Assembly: GCA_905214875.1 (NCBI GenBank)
Contig: CAJMNR010000007.1
Span: 36,439 to 100,438 of the forward strand
Origin: an uncultured bacterium
Lineage (GTDB): Bacteria; Bacillota; Clostridia; Lachnospirales; Lachnospiraceae
Length of the DNA stretch: 64,000 nucleotides
Reading direction: 5' to 3'
This document shows positions 27,346 through 36,624 of this stretch, in pieces (the stretch's first letter is position 1; every line of letters starts with the position of its first letter). The notes beneath the pieces are model-generated. The model was given only the letters and a program-made list of their open reading frames with translations, was not told the origin of the DNA and ran no database searches. The position numbers were made by a program, and so were the translations under genes.

Positions 27346-28326
27346 TTGCAAACGAGAAGTAGAAAGATGATTGCATTTATTACTGTAATCATAGGATTAA
27401 TTAGTTTTATTGTAATAGCATGTAATGTAGGAAGTCTGAAGGTAACGCCAGGGGAGCTATTTCGTGGTTTGTTTATCGAATACGATCAGAAAGTAGCGAC
27501 TATCTATGACCTTCGATTCCCTAGAATCTTTGTGGCGATGCTTGCTGGAGCAGCATTGTCCGTCTCGGGGGTATTATTTCAGGCCGTGTTACGTAATCCC
27601 CTTGCAGATCCAACTATCATAGGAGTATCTAGTGGCGCAAGCTTCATAGCGGTAGTTATGACAGCTTGCTTTCCGCAGTTATTTTTCTTAATTCCTGCAT
27701 ATGCATTTATTGGTGGCTGCGTAAGTTTCCTACTTGTATTTACCTTATCTTATAAGCAAGGATTAAAGCCAATTCGCATTATCCTAGTAGGTGTCGCAAT
27801 CAGCGCAGTATTCGATGGCTTGATTGATGGATTAAGCTCCATGGGTGGAACAACCTCCAGTGCAGCGAATATCATTGATGCCAATATTACCATGAAGACT
27901 TGGTCGGATGTGAAGTTGCTTTCCGTGTACGTAATCGTAGGACTTGTTTTGGCATTTGCCAGTTATTATTTGTGTAACTTACTTGGATTAGAGGATAAGA
28001 CTGCGCGTTCATTAGGCGTTAACGTTACGTTAGTAAGAGTAGTCGTATCGATAGTTGCAGTATTATTAGCAAGTATTTCGACAGCAGTGGTTGGTGTCAT
28101 AAGCTTTGTGGGTCTAATCGTGCCACATATTGCAAGGCTTTTAATTGGATCAAATCATAAAGTCCTTCTTCCATTTTCGGCATTGCTTGGAGCATTGCTT
28201 CTTGTGGTAGCGGATACGATTGGAAGAACGATTTGTGCTCCATTTGAAATCAGTGCTTCCGTTAGTATGTCAGTAATTGGCGGACCATTGTTCATCCTAT
28301 TGCTTCGTAAGAATAAACAGATATAG
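27346..28326 (+). CDS. Heme ABC transporter permease (FecCD family)
   Basis: The 326-residue permease has about ten helices and the FecCD signatures LRFPRIFVAMLAGAALSVSG, NPLADPTIIGVSSGASF and ISFVGLIVPHIARLL. The start is TTG at 27346 behind AGGAGA. A single permease gene implies a homodimer. It lies between the binding protein and the ATPase. Confidence 0.9.
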   Translation: MQTRSRKMIAFITVIIGLISFIVIACNVGSLKVTPGELFRGLFIEYDQKVATIYDLRFPRIFVAMLAGAALSVSGVLFQAVLRNPLADPTIIGVSSGASFIAVVMTACFPQLFFLIPAYAFIGGCVSFLLVFTLSYKQGLKPIRIILVGVAISAVFDGLIDGLSSMGGTTSSAANIIDANITMKTWSDVKLLSVYVIVGLVLAFASYYLCNLLGLEDKTARSLGVNVTLVRVVVSIVAVLLASISTAVVGVISFVGLIVPHIARLLIGSNHKVLLPFSALLGALLLVVADTIGRTICAPFEISASVSMSVIGGPLFILLLRKNKQI

Positions 28327-28336
28327 AGGAAAGAGT

Positions 28337-29092
28337 ATGATACGTGTAGAAAAGTTATCCTTTAGTTATGGAAAGAAAAAAGTGCTTCATGATGTCTCCT
28401 TTCAGATTAAGGAAGGAGAAATCACAACAATCCTAGGTCAAAATGGATGTGGGAAGAGTACGATGTTTAACTTGATGACGAAGAATTTAAAAGGAAATCA
28501 AGGAAGTATTACATTTTGTGAAAAAGAAATTCAAGGTTATAAACTACGTGAGTTTTCCAGGTTGGTTGCATGCGTAAACCAATATAACATAGTGCCAGAG
28601 GCACTTACGGTAAGTGAATTGGTTGCCTATGGAAGGCTTCCATACTGCTGTACGAAAGAGGCAAGTCATGATGAAGAATATATCAACATGGCACTTGAAG
28701 CTACAAAACTTACAGAACTTAAAAATGAATTGGTGACAAACTTGTCAGGCGGACAGATGCAGCGTGTCTGGATTGCCATGGCAATCGCACAAAATACAAA
28801 AATCTTATTTTTAGATGAACCGACAACATATCTAGATGTTAAGTATCAGATTGAGTTATTACGCTTAATTAAAAGTTTAAAAGAAAAGTATCAGCTTACG
28901 GTCGTTATGATCCTTCATGATATCAATCAGGCAGTCCATTATAGTGACCAAATCGTCGCATTAAAAGAAGGACGTGTCGCATATTGTGGAAAGCCGGAAG
29001 GCTTTACAAAGAAAGAAATTATGAAAGAAGTATACGGAATCGAGCTGGACGTCATTATGGAAGACGGAAGACGTCAAGTAGTAACAGTATAA
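28337..29092 (+). CDS. Heme ABC transporter ATP-binding protein
   Basis: The ATPase of the importer, 251 residues from the ATG at 28337 behind GAGGAAAG; the longer frame from 28277 overlaps the permease and is unlikely. Walker A is GQNGCGKST, the signature LSGGQMQRVWIA, and Walker B ILFLDEPTTYLD. It belongs to the FepC/HmuV-type family of iron-chelate and heme importers. Confidence 0.92.
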   Translation: MIRVEKLSFSYGKKKVLHDVSFQIKEGEITTILGQNGCGKSTMFNLMTKNLKGNQGSITFCEKEIQGYKLREFSRLVACVNQYNIVPEALTVSELVAYGRLPYCCTKEASHDEEYINMALEATKLTELKNELVTNLSGGQMQRVWIAMAIAQNTKILFLDEPTTYLDVKYQIELLRLIKSLKEKYQLTVVMILHDINQAVHYSDQIVALKEGRVAYCGKPEGFTKKEIMKEVYGIELDVIMEDGRRQVVTV

Positions 29093-29107
29093 ATGAGGAT
29101 ATGAGAT

Positions 29108-29449
29108 TTGAATTCAGAAAAAATTGAGAAAAAGAAAAAAAGAGAATTAGATGTCATTCGGACAATGATTCAGATTTACTGTAAAGGAAATCACAAGAAT
29201 AAAACGGGCTTATGTGAAGACTGTGAAGAGCTGCTCAACTACGCAGCTGTTCGAATTGAGAAATGCCCATTTACAGAAGAAAAGACTTTTTGCAGTCATT
29301 GCAAAGTCCATTGCTATAAGCAAGATATGAGAGTGAAAGTAAAAGACGTAATGCGTTATGCAGGGCCAAGGATGTTATTTGTAAAACCACATCTTGTAGT
29401 GATGCATGGGTATTACACTTTAAAAAATAAATTAAAAAGAAGAGGATAA
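29108..29449 (+). CDS. Nitrous oxide-stimulated promoter family protein (YgbA_NO)
   Basis: A protein of 113 residues starting at TTG 29108, nine bases after GAGG. It has the family pattern of cysteines: CEDCEE, then CPFTEEKTFCSHCKVHCYK, then MRYAGPRMLF. E. coli ygbA is under NsrR control and linked to nitrosative stress. The biochemical role is not settled. The conserved cysteines suggest metal or iron-sulfur binding. Its place between a heme importer and a CydDC-like exporter suggests a link between heme and NO defence. Confidence 0.85.
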   Translation: MNSEKIEKKKKRELDVIRTMIQIYCKGNHKNKTGLCEDCEELLNYAAVRIEKCPFTEEKTFCSHCKVHCYKQDMRVKVKDVMRYAGPRMLFVKPHLVVMHGYYTLKNKLKRRG

Positions 29450-29455
29450 CCATAT

Positions 29456-29842
29456 ATGAGGATTATTTATGCGATTTTGGGCTTAATCAGCTTTGCACTA
29501 GGGTTTATCGGAGTCATTGTTCCGGTACTACCAACTACGCCATTCTGGCTGCTTGCAGCGTTTTGCTTTGGGAAAAGTTCAAAACGACTTCATGATTGGT
29601 TTGTCGGAACAAACTTATATAAGAAACACTTAGAAGATTTCGTTAATAAACGTGAAATGACGAAGGAGACTAAAATCAAGATACTTGCATTAGCATCCAC
29701 GATGTTAATTATTGCCTTTATCATGGTAGATGTAATTTATGCTAGAATTACGATTATAGCCGTAATGGCATTTAAATATTATTACTTTGCGGCTCGTATT
29801 AAGACCGTTAGAAAAGAGGAATTAGAAAATGATGATAAATAA
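29456..29842 (+). CDS. DUF454 (YbaN family) membrane protein
   Basis: A protein of 128 residues with about four helices and the family motif VPVLPTTPFWLLAAFCF. It starts seven bases after the upstream stop and overlaps the next ABC gene by 14 bases. YbaN proteins have no firm function; they are often near heme or cytochrome genes. Its consistent place in this operon suggests a role in heme handling at the membrane. Confidence 0.86.
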   Translation: MRIIYAILGLISFALGFIGVIVPVLPTTPFWLLAAFCFGKSSKRLHDWFVGTNLYKKHLEDFVNKREMTKETKIKILALASTMLIIAFIMVDVIYARITIIAVMAFKYYYFAARIKTVRKEELENDDK

Positions 29843-31571
29843 AAGGTTGATCAATATGACATCAACCTCTAAAAAGTACATGGCACTTAATGTGTTCTTT
29901 CAATGGGTAAGCTTACTTTGCAATATTGTATCGATTTTTGCAATTGCAATCTTATTAGAGCATATGAGACTCGGTGTCTACTCACAAAAAATGATGATTT
30001 GCGTTGCAGTCGTAGTAGCTGCAATGGTATTAATCCGTTGCTTCTGCAATATGAAAGCAGCAAAGATGTCTTACAAGTCATCTGCAGAGATTAAAGATAC
30101 ATTACGAGAAGCTATTTATAGAAAATTATTACGCTTAGGAAACCGTTACAATGACACAGTTTCTACAAGTGAAGTAGTACAGGTATCCGTAGAAGGTGTA
30201 GAACAGTTAGAAATCTACATGGGAAGATACCTTCCACAGTTATTTTACAGCCTTCTTGCACCAGTGACATTATTTGCTGTCATTGCACCAATCAGCTTTA
30301 AGGCGGCAATCGCACTTTTATTATGTGTGCCATTTATTCCAATGTCTATTGTGGCAGTACAAAAATTTGCAAAGAAATTATTATCAAAATACTGGTCTCA
30401 ATACACAGGACTAGGAGATCATTTCTTAGAAAATTTAAGTGGTCTTACAACATTAAAAATCTATGGTGCAGATGAGAAGAAGCACAAAGAAATGAACGTG
30501 GAAGCAGAACACTTCCGTAAAGTAACAATGAAAGTATTAACGATGCAGTTAAACTCCATTTCCGTTATGGATTTATTAGCATTTGGTGGTGCAGCACTTG
30601 GATGCATCATTGCAATTAGTGAAATGTCAAAAGGAAACATCGCGTTCTATCAGGCATTTATCATTATCATGTTAGCATCGGAGTTCTTTATTCCATTACG
30701 TTTGTTAGGATCTTTCTTCCATATCGCAATGAACGGTATGGCGGCAAGTGACAAGATCTTTAACTTACTTGATTCAGAGGAAGAAGAACGTAAGGAAGAA
30801 AGCAACAATGAATTAAAACCTTCCATTACACTTAACCACATTACATTCTCTTATGAGGAAAAACGTGTATTATCCAACCTTTCCTTAGAGTTAGGGGAAG
30901 GAAGCTTTACTTCTTTAGTAGGGTTATCTGGTAGTGGTAAGAGTACTATCGCCGCACTTCTTACAGGAGAGCAGAAAGTAGATGCAGGACAAATCCTTCT
31001 TGGAGGCGTTCCTTATGAAGAAATTAGTGAAGCAGAGCGTATGAAGAAAATCACATATGTAAGCTTTATGAGTTATATCTTTGCTGGAACAGTAAAAGAG
31101 AATTTACTTTTAGCAAATAAAAAAGCAACCGACGAACAGCTTTACGAAGCTCTTAAGACCGTTAACTTATATGACTTTGTCATGGAACAAGGTGGTCTTA
31201 CAATGGAAGTGAAAGAACAAGGAAGCAACTTATCAGGTGGACAGAAACAAAGACTTGCAATTGCAAGAGCACTTCTTCATGATAGTGAAATCTATATCTT
31301 TGATGAAGCAACTTCTAACATCGATGTAGAAAGTGAAGAAATCATCATGGATGCAATCACTTCCTTAAAAGGAAAGAAAACAGTATTATTCATTACTCAT
31401 CGTCTTGCACAAGTAAAATGTTCCGACGAAATCTATGTCTTACAGGATGGAGAAATTGCGGAACATGGCCATTTTGAACAATTAAGAGAGAAAAAGGCAG
31501 CTTTCGAAAAGATGTACGCAACACAAATGGAATTAGAAGAGTATCGTAAAGGAGGAAATGCTGATGCGTAG
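29829..31571 (+). CDS. CydDC-like ABC exporter, first half
   Basis: An exporter half-transporter of 580 residues: six helices and an ATPase with Walker A GLSGSGKST, signature LSGGQKQRLAIARALL and Walker B IYIFDEATSNID. Domain style and pairing resemble CydD/CydC thiol exporters, but no cytochrome bd genes are nearby. In this heme operon it may export heme, thiols or a heme-related compound. The start ATG overlaps the DUF454 gene. Confidence 0.88.
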   Translation: MMINKRLINMTSTSKKYMALNVFFQWVSLLCNIVSIFAIAILLEHMRLGVYSQKMMICVAVVVAAMVLIRCFCNMKAAKMSYKSSAEIKDTLREAIYRKLLRLGNRYNDTVSTSEVVQVSVEGVEQLEIYMGRYLPQLFYSLLAPVTLFAVIAPISFKAAIALLLCVPFIPMSIVAVQKFAKKLLSKYWSQYTGLGDHFLENLSGLTTLKIYGADEKKHKEMNVEAEHFRKVTMKVLTMQLNSISVMDLLAFGGAALGCIIAISEMSKGNIAFYQAFIIIMLASEFFIPLRLLGSFFHIAMNGMAASDKIFNLLDSEEEERKEESNNELKPSITLNHITFSYEEKRVLSNLSLELGEGSFTSLVGLSGSGKSTIAALLTGEQKVDAGQILLGGVPYEEISEAERMKKITYVSFMSYIFAGTVKENLLLANKKATDEQLYEALKTVNLYDFVMEQGGLTMEVKEQGSNLSGGQKQRLAIARALLHDSEIYIFDEATSNIDVESEEIIMDAITSLKGKKTVLFITHRLAQVKCSDEIYVLQDGEIAEHGHFEQLREKKAAFEKMYATQMELEEYRKGGNADA

Positions 31572-33237
31572 AAACGGTGCAGTAATCATGTGGAAGTTAA
31601 TTGGTCTTGTAAAACCATTACTTCACATTATGGCAATTACAATTACAATGGGCGTATTGGGATTCTTATCCTCCATTTTTATAACAATTTTTGCAGGATT
31701 CGGCCTGTTAAATATTCTTGGTATGGAAACAATGTTCTCTAATAAGACGATTATGATCTGTCTTGTCGTTTTTGCAGTAATCAGAGGTATACTTCGTTAT
31801 GCTGAACAGGCGTCAGGCCATTATATCGCATTTAAGTTATTAGCAATTATTCGTGACCATGTATTTGGAGCACTTAGAAAACTTGCACCTGCCAAATTAG
31901 AAGGCAAGGAAAAAGGTAACCTAATCAGTGTCATTACGACAGATATTGAATTGTTAGAAGTATTTTATGCGCATACGATTGCACCAATTGTAATTGCAGT
32001 CATTACTTCCGCAATCATGGCAATCTTTATCGGAAGATACCATGTGTTATTAGCAGTAGTTGCTGTTTGTTCTTATCTAATCGTTGGATTGGTAATTCCA
32101 TTTATGAATTCTAAGTTTGGTAGAGAAACAGGAAGAAAGTATCGAAAATTATTTGGTGAGTTAAACAGCTATGTATTAGAAAGCTTACGTGGATTAAAAG
32201 AGACAATCCAATATGGTGCTGGTGAAGACAGAATCAAAACCATGACAGAAAAGTCGAAAGAGTTAGACAGTTATCAAGAAAAGTTAAAACAAAAAGAAGG
32301 CGCGACTAAGGCAGTAACAGAAGCGGCTGTGCTTTTATGTTCCCTTGCTATGTTATTTACAGGCATCCATTTATTAATGGATGGAGCAATTGGATTTGAC
32401 GCTGTATTGATTTCAACAATTTCTTTAATGAGTTCCTTTGGACCAGTGTTCGCACTTAGTAATTTGTCCAATAACTTATTACAGACATTTGCTTCGGGAG
32501 AACGTGTACTTTCTATCTTAGAAGAAACACCAATCATTGAAGAAGTGACAGATGGTGTAGACGTGCCAGAACAAGGAAATGACATTAAAGTAAATAATGT
32601 TACATTTGCTTACAAGGAAGAGAAAATCTTAGACGAAGTTAGCCTCGCAATCAAGAACAAGGAAATGATTGGTTTATGGGGCAAAAGTGGTTCCGGAAAA
32701 TCCACTCTATTAAAATTGATCATGCGTTTCTTTGATGTAAATAACGGAAGCATTACACTAGATTCAAAAGATAAAAGTATCAACGTAAAAGAAGTGAATA
32801 CTTCTTCTTTACGTAACAGTATCAGCTATATGACACAAGATACGTTCTTATTTGAAGATACGATTGCGAACAACATCAAGTTAGGTAATCCTGAGGCATC
32901 CTATGATGAAATGGTAGCCGCAGCGAAAAAGGCATCCATTCATGACTTTGTCCTAACACTTCCAGAAGGGTATGAAACAAATATCAATGAATTAGGAGCA
33001 AACCTTTCCGGTGGTGAAAAACAACGTATCGGTTTAGCCAGAGCATTTATGCATGATGGCGAGATGTTATTGCTAGATGAGCCGACAAGTAACCTAGACA
33101 GCTTAAACGAAGCAGTAATTCTAAAGGTATTAAAAGAAGAATGTCAAGACAAGACAGTAGTCTTAGTATCTCACAGAGCGTCCACAATGAACGTAGTAGA
33201 CAGAATCTATAAGATGAAACAAGGAAGAGTTTCCTAG
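31564..33237 (+). CDS. CydDC-like ABC exporter, second half
   Basis: Partner of the previous gene, 557 residues. ATG 31564 is eight bases after GGAGG and is preferred over the ATG at 31558, only two bases from it. Walker A is GKSGSGKST, the signature LSGGEKQRIGLARAF and Walker B MLLLDEPTSNLD, so both ATPase sites look competent. It overlaps the first half by eight bases and closes the operon, which ends at the hairpin at 33299. Confidence 0.88.
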   Translation: MRRNGAVIMWKLIGLVKPLLHIMAITITMGVLGFLSSIFITIFAGFGLLNILGMETMFSNKTIMICLVVFAVIRGILRYAEQASGHYIAFKLLAIIRDHVFGALRKLAPAKLEGKEKGNLISVITTDIELLEVFYAHTIAPIVIAVITSAIMAIFIGRYHVLLAVVAVCSYLIVGLVIPFMNSKFGRETGRKYRKLFGELNSYVLESLRGLKETIQYGAGEDRIKTMTEKSKELDSYQEKLKQKEGATKAVTEAAVLLCSLAMLFTGIHLLMDGAIGFDAVLISTISLMSSFGPVFALSNLSNNLLQTFASGERVLSILEETPIIEEVTDGVDVPEQGNDIKVNNVTFAYKEEKILDEVSLAIKNKEMIGLWGKSGSGKSTLLKLIMRFFDVNNGSITLDSKDKSINVKEVNTSSLRNSISYMTQDTFLFEDTIANNIKLGNPEASYDEMVAAAKKASIHDFVLTLPEGYETNINELGANLSGGEKQRIGLARAFMHDGEMLLLDEPTSNLDSLNEAVILKVLKEECQDKTVVLVSHRASTMNVVDRIYKMKQGRVS

Positions 33238-33298
33238 TTCTTGTGTGGGTACACATTTTTAGTGTGTTGGCATTGCTTTTTAAAAAGTGTTTCAAAAT

Positions 33299-33348
33299 AA
33301 AAATAGGAGGACGTGCATACAGTCATATTGCACGAACCTCCTATTTTT
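33299..33348. terminator. Bidirectional terminator, heme operon / catalase
   Basis: AAAATAGGAGG-A-CGTGCA pairs with TGCACG-A-ACCTCCTATTTTT across an 11-base loop. T runs on both strands suit the convergent genes on either side. Confidence 0.85.
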
Positions 33349-33364
33349 GTATTTGAAGACAGTG

Positions 33365-34828
33365 TTATTTCTTACGATATTCACAGATCAGGTTGTTTAC
33401 GCAGTCACAGAATTCTGGGTTGGCTTGTTTAAAGTAGTAGAGGACACGGTCTATGATATCGTTTTTACATTGTGCAAGTTCAACAGCAATGTTGTCACAT
33501 AAGGCGAGACGTTCGCATTTATTTAGTGAGAGATAGTGCTCTCCAGCTTGTTGAAAATCATTTGGATAATCAATCGGAGCCCTTGTAGGAATTCCGCTAA
33601 CGCAGAAGGAATCAGAAGTAGGTATTGGATAAGGATATGGCCGATTGTTATTTAGGCTGTTTGGAGAGTAGTTAATAGGTTCTGGATTGAATTCATAAGT
33701 AGCTTCTCCATCCCGCTCATTGTTGCAGACAGGAGAGATTGGCCGGTTTACTGGAAGCTGCGCAAAGTTTGTTCCAAGACGATGGCGCTGCGTATCAATG
33801 TAGGAGAAACTACGTCCTTGTAACATTTTGTCAGCAGAAAATTCAACACCCGGAATGATATTGCCAGGACAAAATGCCATCTGTTCCACTTGGGCAAAGA
33901 AATTCTTCGGATTTTCTGTAAGTGTCATCATGCCGACTGGAATAAGAGGAAATTGATCTTCCGGCCATATCTTTGTATCATCTAATGGATTAAAGTCGAG
34001 ACAGTCATAATCGTCGGGATTAAGGAGTTGAACATTTAATTCCCATTTTGGATAGTTACCGCATGCAATGGCATGATGCAGATTTTCAACTGCAATATCC
34101 GGATTTGTACCGGCAAGTTTATCGGCCTCAAACCGATTGATGGTCTGGATACCTTGTTGTGACTTCCAATGATATTTGACAAAGACACGTTTTCCCTTTG
34201 CATTTACCCATACATAGGTGTTTACACCAAAACCGTCCATATACCTGTAATCTTTGATTGTTCCACGGTCAGAATATACCCATGTGATCATATGAGTAGC
34301 TTCAGGCATTAAGGAGACAAAGTCCCAGAAACGCTCAGGGTCTCTCATGTTTGTGTCAGGAGAAGGTTTCAATGCATGGATGACATCAGGAAAACGGATG
34401 GCATCGCGAATAAAGAAGACAGGGAGATTGTTGCCAACAATATCGTAATTACCACAGTTTGTATAGAATTTTACTGCAAATCCACGAGGGTCCCTTACTG
34501 TATCCGCCGAGCCTTTAGAACCGATGACGGTAGAAAAACGAACCCCCACTTTTGTACGTTGCCCAGGTTTTTGTAAGAAATTAGCCATAGTATAGTTTGA
34601 CATACATCGACAGCATTCAAAATAACCAAATGCACCAGCACCCTTGGCATGTACGACGCGTTCTGGAATTCTCTCACGATCAAAATGCGCAAGTTTATTA
34701 TGAAGTTGTACATCTTCCATAAGAACAGGACCGTTGTTGCCAACTGTCAGTGAATTGTTATCGTTGGCAATTGGGACTCCTAGGCTATCTGTTTGGTATT
34801 CACCGCATTTATTATGCTTACTATCCAT
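33365..34828 (-). CDS. katA: Heme catalase (clade of small-subunit monofunctional catalases)
   Basis: Breaks down hydrogen peroxide. The 487-residue protein starts at ATG 34828, six bases after AAGGAG. The distal histidine is in ERVVHAKGAGAFGYF, the distal asparagine in DIVGNNLPVFFIRD, and the proximal tyrosine in GRSFSYIDTQRHRLG. The enzyme needs heme, and no late heme synthesis gene is in the window, so it may rely on the adjacent heme uptake operon. Catalases are uncommon in strict anaerobes of this group. Confidence 0.94.
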   Translation of the reverse strand: MDSKHNKCGEYQTDSLGVPIANDNNSLTVGNNGPVLMEDVQLHNKLAHFDRERIPERVVHAKGAGAFGYFECCRCMSNYTMANFLQKPGQRTKVGVRFSTVIGSKGSADTVRDPRGFAVKFYTNCGNYDIVGNNLPVFFIRDAIRFPDVIHALKPSPDTNMRDPERFWDFVSLMPEATHMITWVYSDRGTIKDYRYMDGFGVNTYVWVNAKGKRVFVKYHWKSQQGIQTINRFEADKLAGTNPDIAVENLHHAIACGNYPKWELNVQLLNPDDYDCLDFNPLDDTKIWPEDQFPLIPVGMMTLTENPKNFFAQVEQMAFCPGNIIPGVEFSADKMLQGRSFSYIDTQRHRLGTNFAQLPVNRPISPVCNNERDGEATYEFNPEPINYSPNSLNNNRPYPYPIPTSDSFCVSGIPTRAPIDYPNDFQQAGEHYLSLNKCERLALCDNIAVELAQCKNDIIDRVLYYFKQANPEFCDCVNNLICEYRKK

Positions 34829-34853
34829 AGAATACTCCTTATAATATGAGCTC

Positions 34854-34881
34854 TTCATACTAGAGTATGTAAAATTGTCAA
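34854..34881 (-). promoter_or_regulatory. Catalase promoter with palindrome in the spacer
   Basis: On the minus strand TTGACA (34876-34881) and TATGAA (34854-34859) are 16 bases apart. The spacer holds a perfect palindrome, CATACT-AG-AGTATG (34856-34869), a probable repressor site. It does not match the usual PerR or Fur box. Confidence 0.68.
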
Positions 34882-34924
34882 GATGTAGAACGAAAAGGAT
34901 GAAATTACCAGCAATATATTCTTA

Positions 34925-34950
34925 TAAAGGACTGTGGCAGTGACGATATA
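34925..34950 (+). promoter_or_regulatory. SigD (sigma-28) type promoter
   Basis: TAAA (34925-34928), a 14-base spacer and ACGATATA (34943-34950) match the flagellar sigma consensus TAAA-N14/15-CCGATAT with one mismatch. It lies about 60 bases upstream of a chemotaxis receptor, a classic SigD target. Confidence 0.7.
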
Positions 34951-35009
34951 TATTTGTGTAGAGATACATATAAAAATGTATTAAAAAAGATAGGGAAAGT
35001 AGGGAAAAA

Positions 35010-36500
35010 ATGAATAGTAATTTCAATACTAAGGTTGCAAATCGATCGGTACTGTTATTTATAACAGTGATGGACATCGTGATGGGAACAGGCTACTTGC
35101 TAGAAGGACTTAAGGGGAGACTATCATCTGGTTTTATCAAATTTTTCCTAGTAACGATGGTAGTATCATTAGGAGTAAGTTGGGCTGTATATTTGAGAAA
35201 TAATGAGTCGGAAGCATTTCGTCACGTATCAATTATCGGATTTGGTATCATCTATGCATCAGCTGTCTTTATGGGAACGAATGATATCATCTTTACAATG
35301 GCATTTCCAACAGGAACATTATATATCTTATACTTTGATTTAGCATTCTTTATAAGATCTTGCTCGGTTGTATTCTTGATTAACCTTGCAAGTGTTATCC
35401 GATATTTTATGAGAGGTGCTTTTCCATCAGGAGCAGAACCAAGCTTTTCATTAACTGTATTTCAATTAGGTTCCATTGGTATGACACTAATTGTTCTTAG
35501 CTTTATCATCTATATTACAAATCGTCTGAGTAAGGAACGATTAGATGCAGTGCAAGAAGAACAAGAAAAAACAACAGCATTATTAGACGATGTACTTCGT
35601 GTGGCAGCAGCTGTTAAGAAAAATTCCTATGATGCGAATACGCTTATTACAGAATGGGATGAGTCAACAGGAACAGTAATAAATGCATTAGAACATATTG
35701 CAACAGGAAATAATCAAAATGCTGATAGCATTGAAAGTCAGACGGTTATGACAAGTAAGATTCAAGAAATGATCAGTCATACAAAGAAAAGTTCTGATGA
35801 AATGATTCAAATTGCAAAAGAAAGCGTTGGAGCAATTGACAGTGGTAAATCTTCTATTATGAATCTGAAGGAGAAAGCAGGACAGATTGAAGAAGCCAAT
35901 AAGAGTGTAATTAATTCTATGGGAACATTAATTACCAATGCAAATGACGTTGAAAGTATTACAAAAGATATCTTCAGCATCTCAAGCCAGACAAACTTAC
36001 TTGCACTGAACGCATCGATTGAAAGTGCAAGAGCAGGGGAAGCTGGAAAAGGATTTGCAGTAGTAGCGGAAGAAATTCGTGTGTTAGCAGATCAGACAAG
36101 AGAACTTACAGAAAATATCAAGACAATCGTTGCATCTCTTCAAAACAACGCAGATCAAGCACAAAACGTTGTAAAAGAGGTAATCGAAGCAACCAATGAA
36201 GAAAAAGATTTGATTGCAATTGCAGAGGGTAATTTTACAGCAATCGAAACGAAAATGAATGCTCTTAACGACAATGTAGAAGTAATTAATGGCCAGGTAA
36301 ATAACATCTTAGTTTCCAATAATGAAATTGTAGAAAGTATCGAAAGCATAAGCGAAGTAAGTATAGAAGTAACAGAAAGTACAAATAATGCAGTTACAAT
36401 TGGTAGAGAAAACTATGAGAAAGCAGAGCAGGCAAAAGCCTTAATGCAAGAACTTTTATTCCAGGCAGAAGAGCTAAATAAATATAATGTAGAAGAATAA
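35010..36500 (+). CDS. Methyl-accepting chemotaxis protein with a six-helix membrane sensor
   Basis: The 496-residue receptor has six predicted helices in residues 10-175 instead of the usual two helices flanking an external sensor, so it may sense within the membrane or the cell's energy state. The signalling hairpin tip is ISSQTNLLALNASIESARAG, followed by EAGKGFAVVAEEIRVLAD. No HAMP domain is obvious. A SigD-type promoter lies upstream and a hairpin terminator follows. Implies a motile organism. Confidence 0.92.
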   Translation: MNSNFNTKVANRSVLLFITVMDIVMGTGYLLEGLKGRLSSGFIKFFLVTMVVSLGVSWAVYLRNNESEAFRHVSIIGFGIIYASAVFMGTNDIIFTMAFPTGTLYILYFDLAFFIRSCSVVFLINLASVIRYFMRGAFPSGAEPSFSLTVFQLGSIGMTLIVLSFIIYITNRLSKERLDAVQEEQEKTTALLDDVLRVAAAVKKNSYDANTLITEWDESTGTVINALEHIATGNNQNADSIESQTVMTSKIQEMISHTKKSSDEMIQIAKESVGAIDSGKSSIMNLKEKAGQIEEANKSVINSMGTLITNANDVESITKDIFSISSQTNLLALNASIESARAGEAGKGFAVVAEEIRVLADQTRELTENIKTIVASLQNNADQAQNVVKEVIEATNEEKDLIAIAEGNFTAIETKMNALNDNVEVINGQVNNILVSNNEIVESIESISEVSIEVTESTNNAVTIGRENYEKAEQAKALMQELLFQAEELNKYNVEE

Positions 36501-36504
36501 ATAG

Positions 36505-36546
36505 ACAAGCCACGTTGTGTATGTTAAAAAGCACAATGTGGCTTGT
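36505..36546 (+). terminator. Rho-independent terminator after the chemotaxis receptor
   Basis: ACAAGCCACGTTGTG pairs with CACAATGTGGCTTGT (one G-U), 12-base loop, followed by TCCTTTTTG. Confidence 0.82.
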
Positions 36547-36624
36547 TCCTTTTTGGGTACATTAGTTGTATATGAAAAATATGGTGACTATAATAGTAAA
36601 GAAGGCAAAAAAGGAGTGAAACAA

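Noticed and set aside
29829..33237. A true CydDC system for cytochrome bd
   Set aside because: No cydA or cydB is nearby and the operon is dedicated to heme import, so only CydDC-like is claimed.
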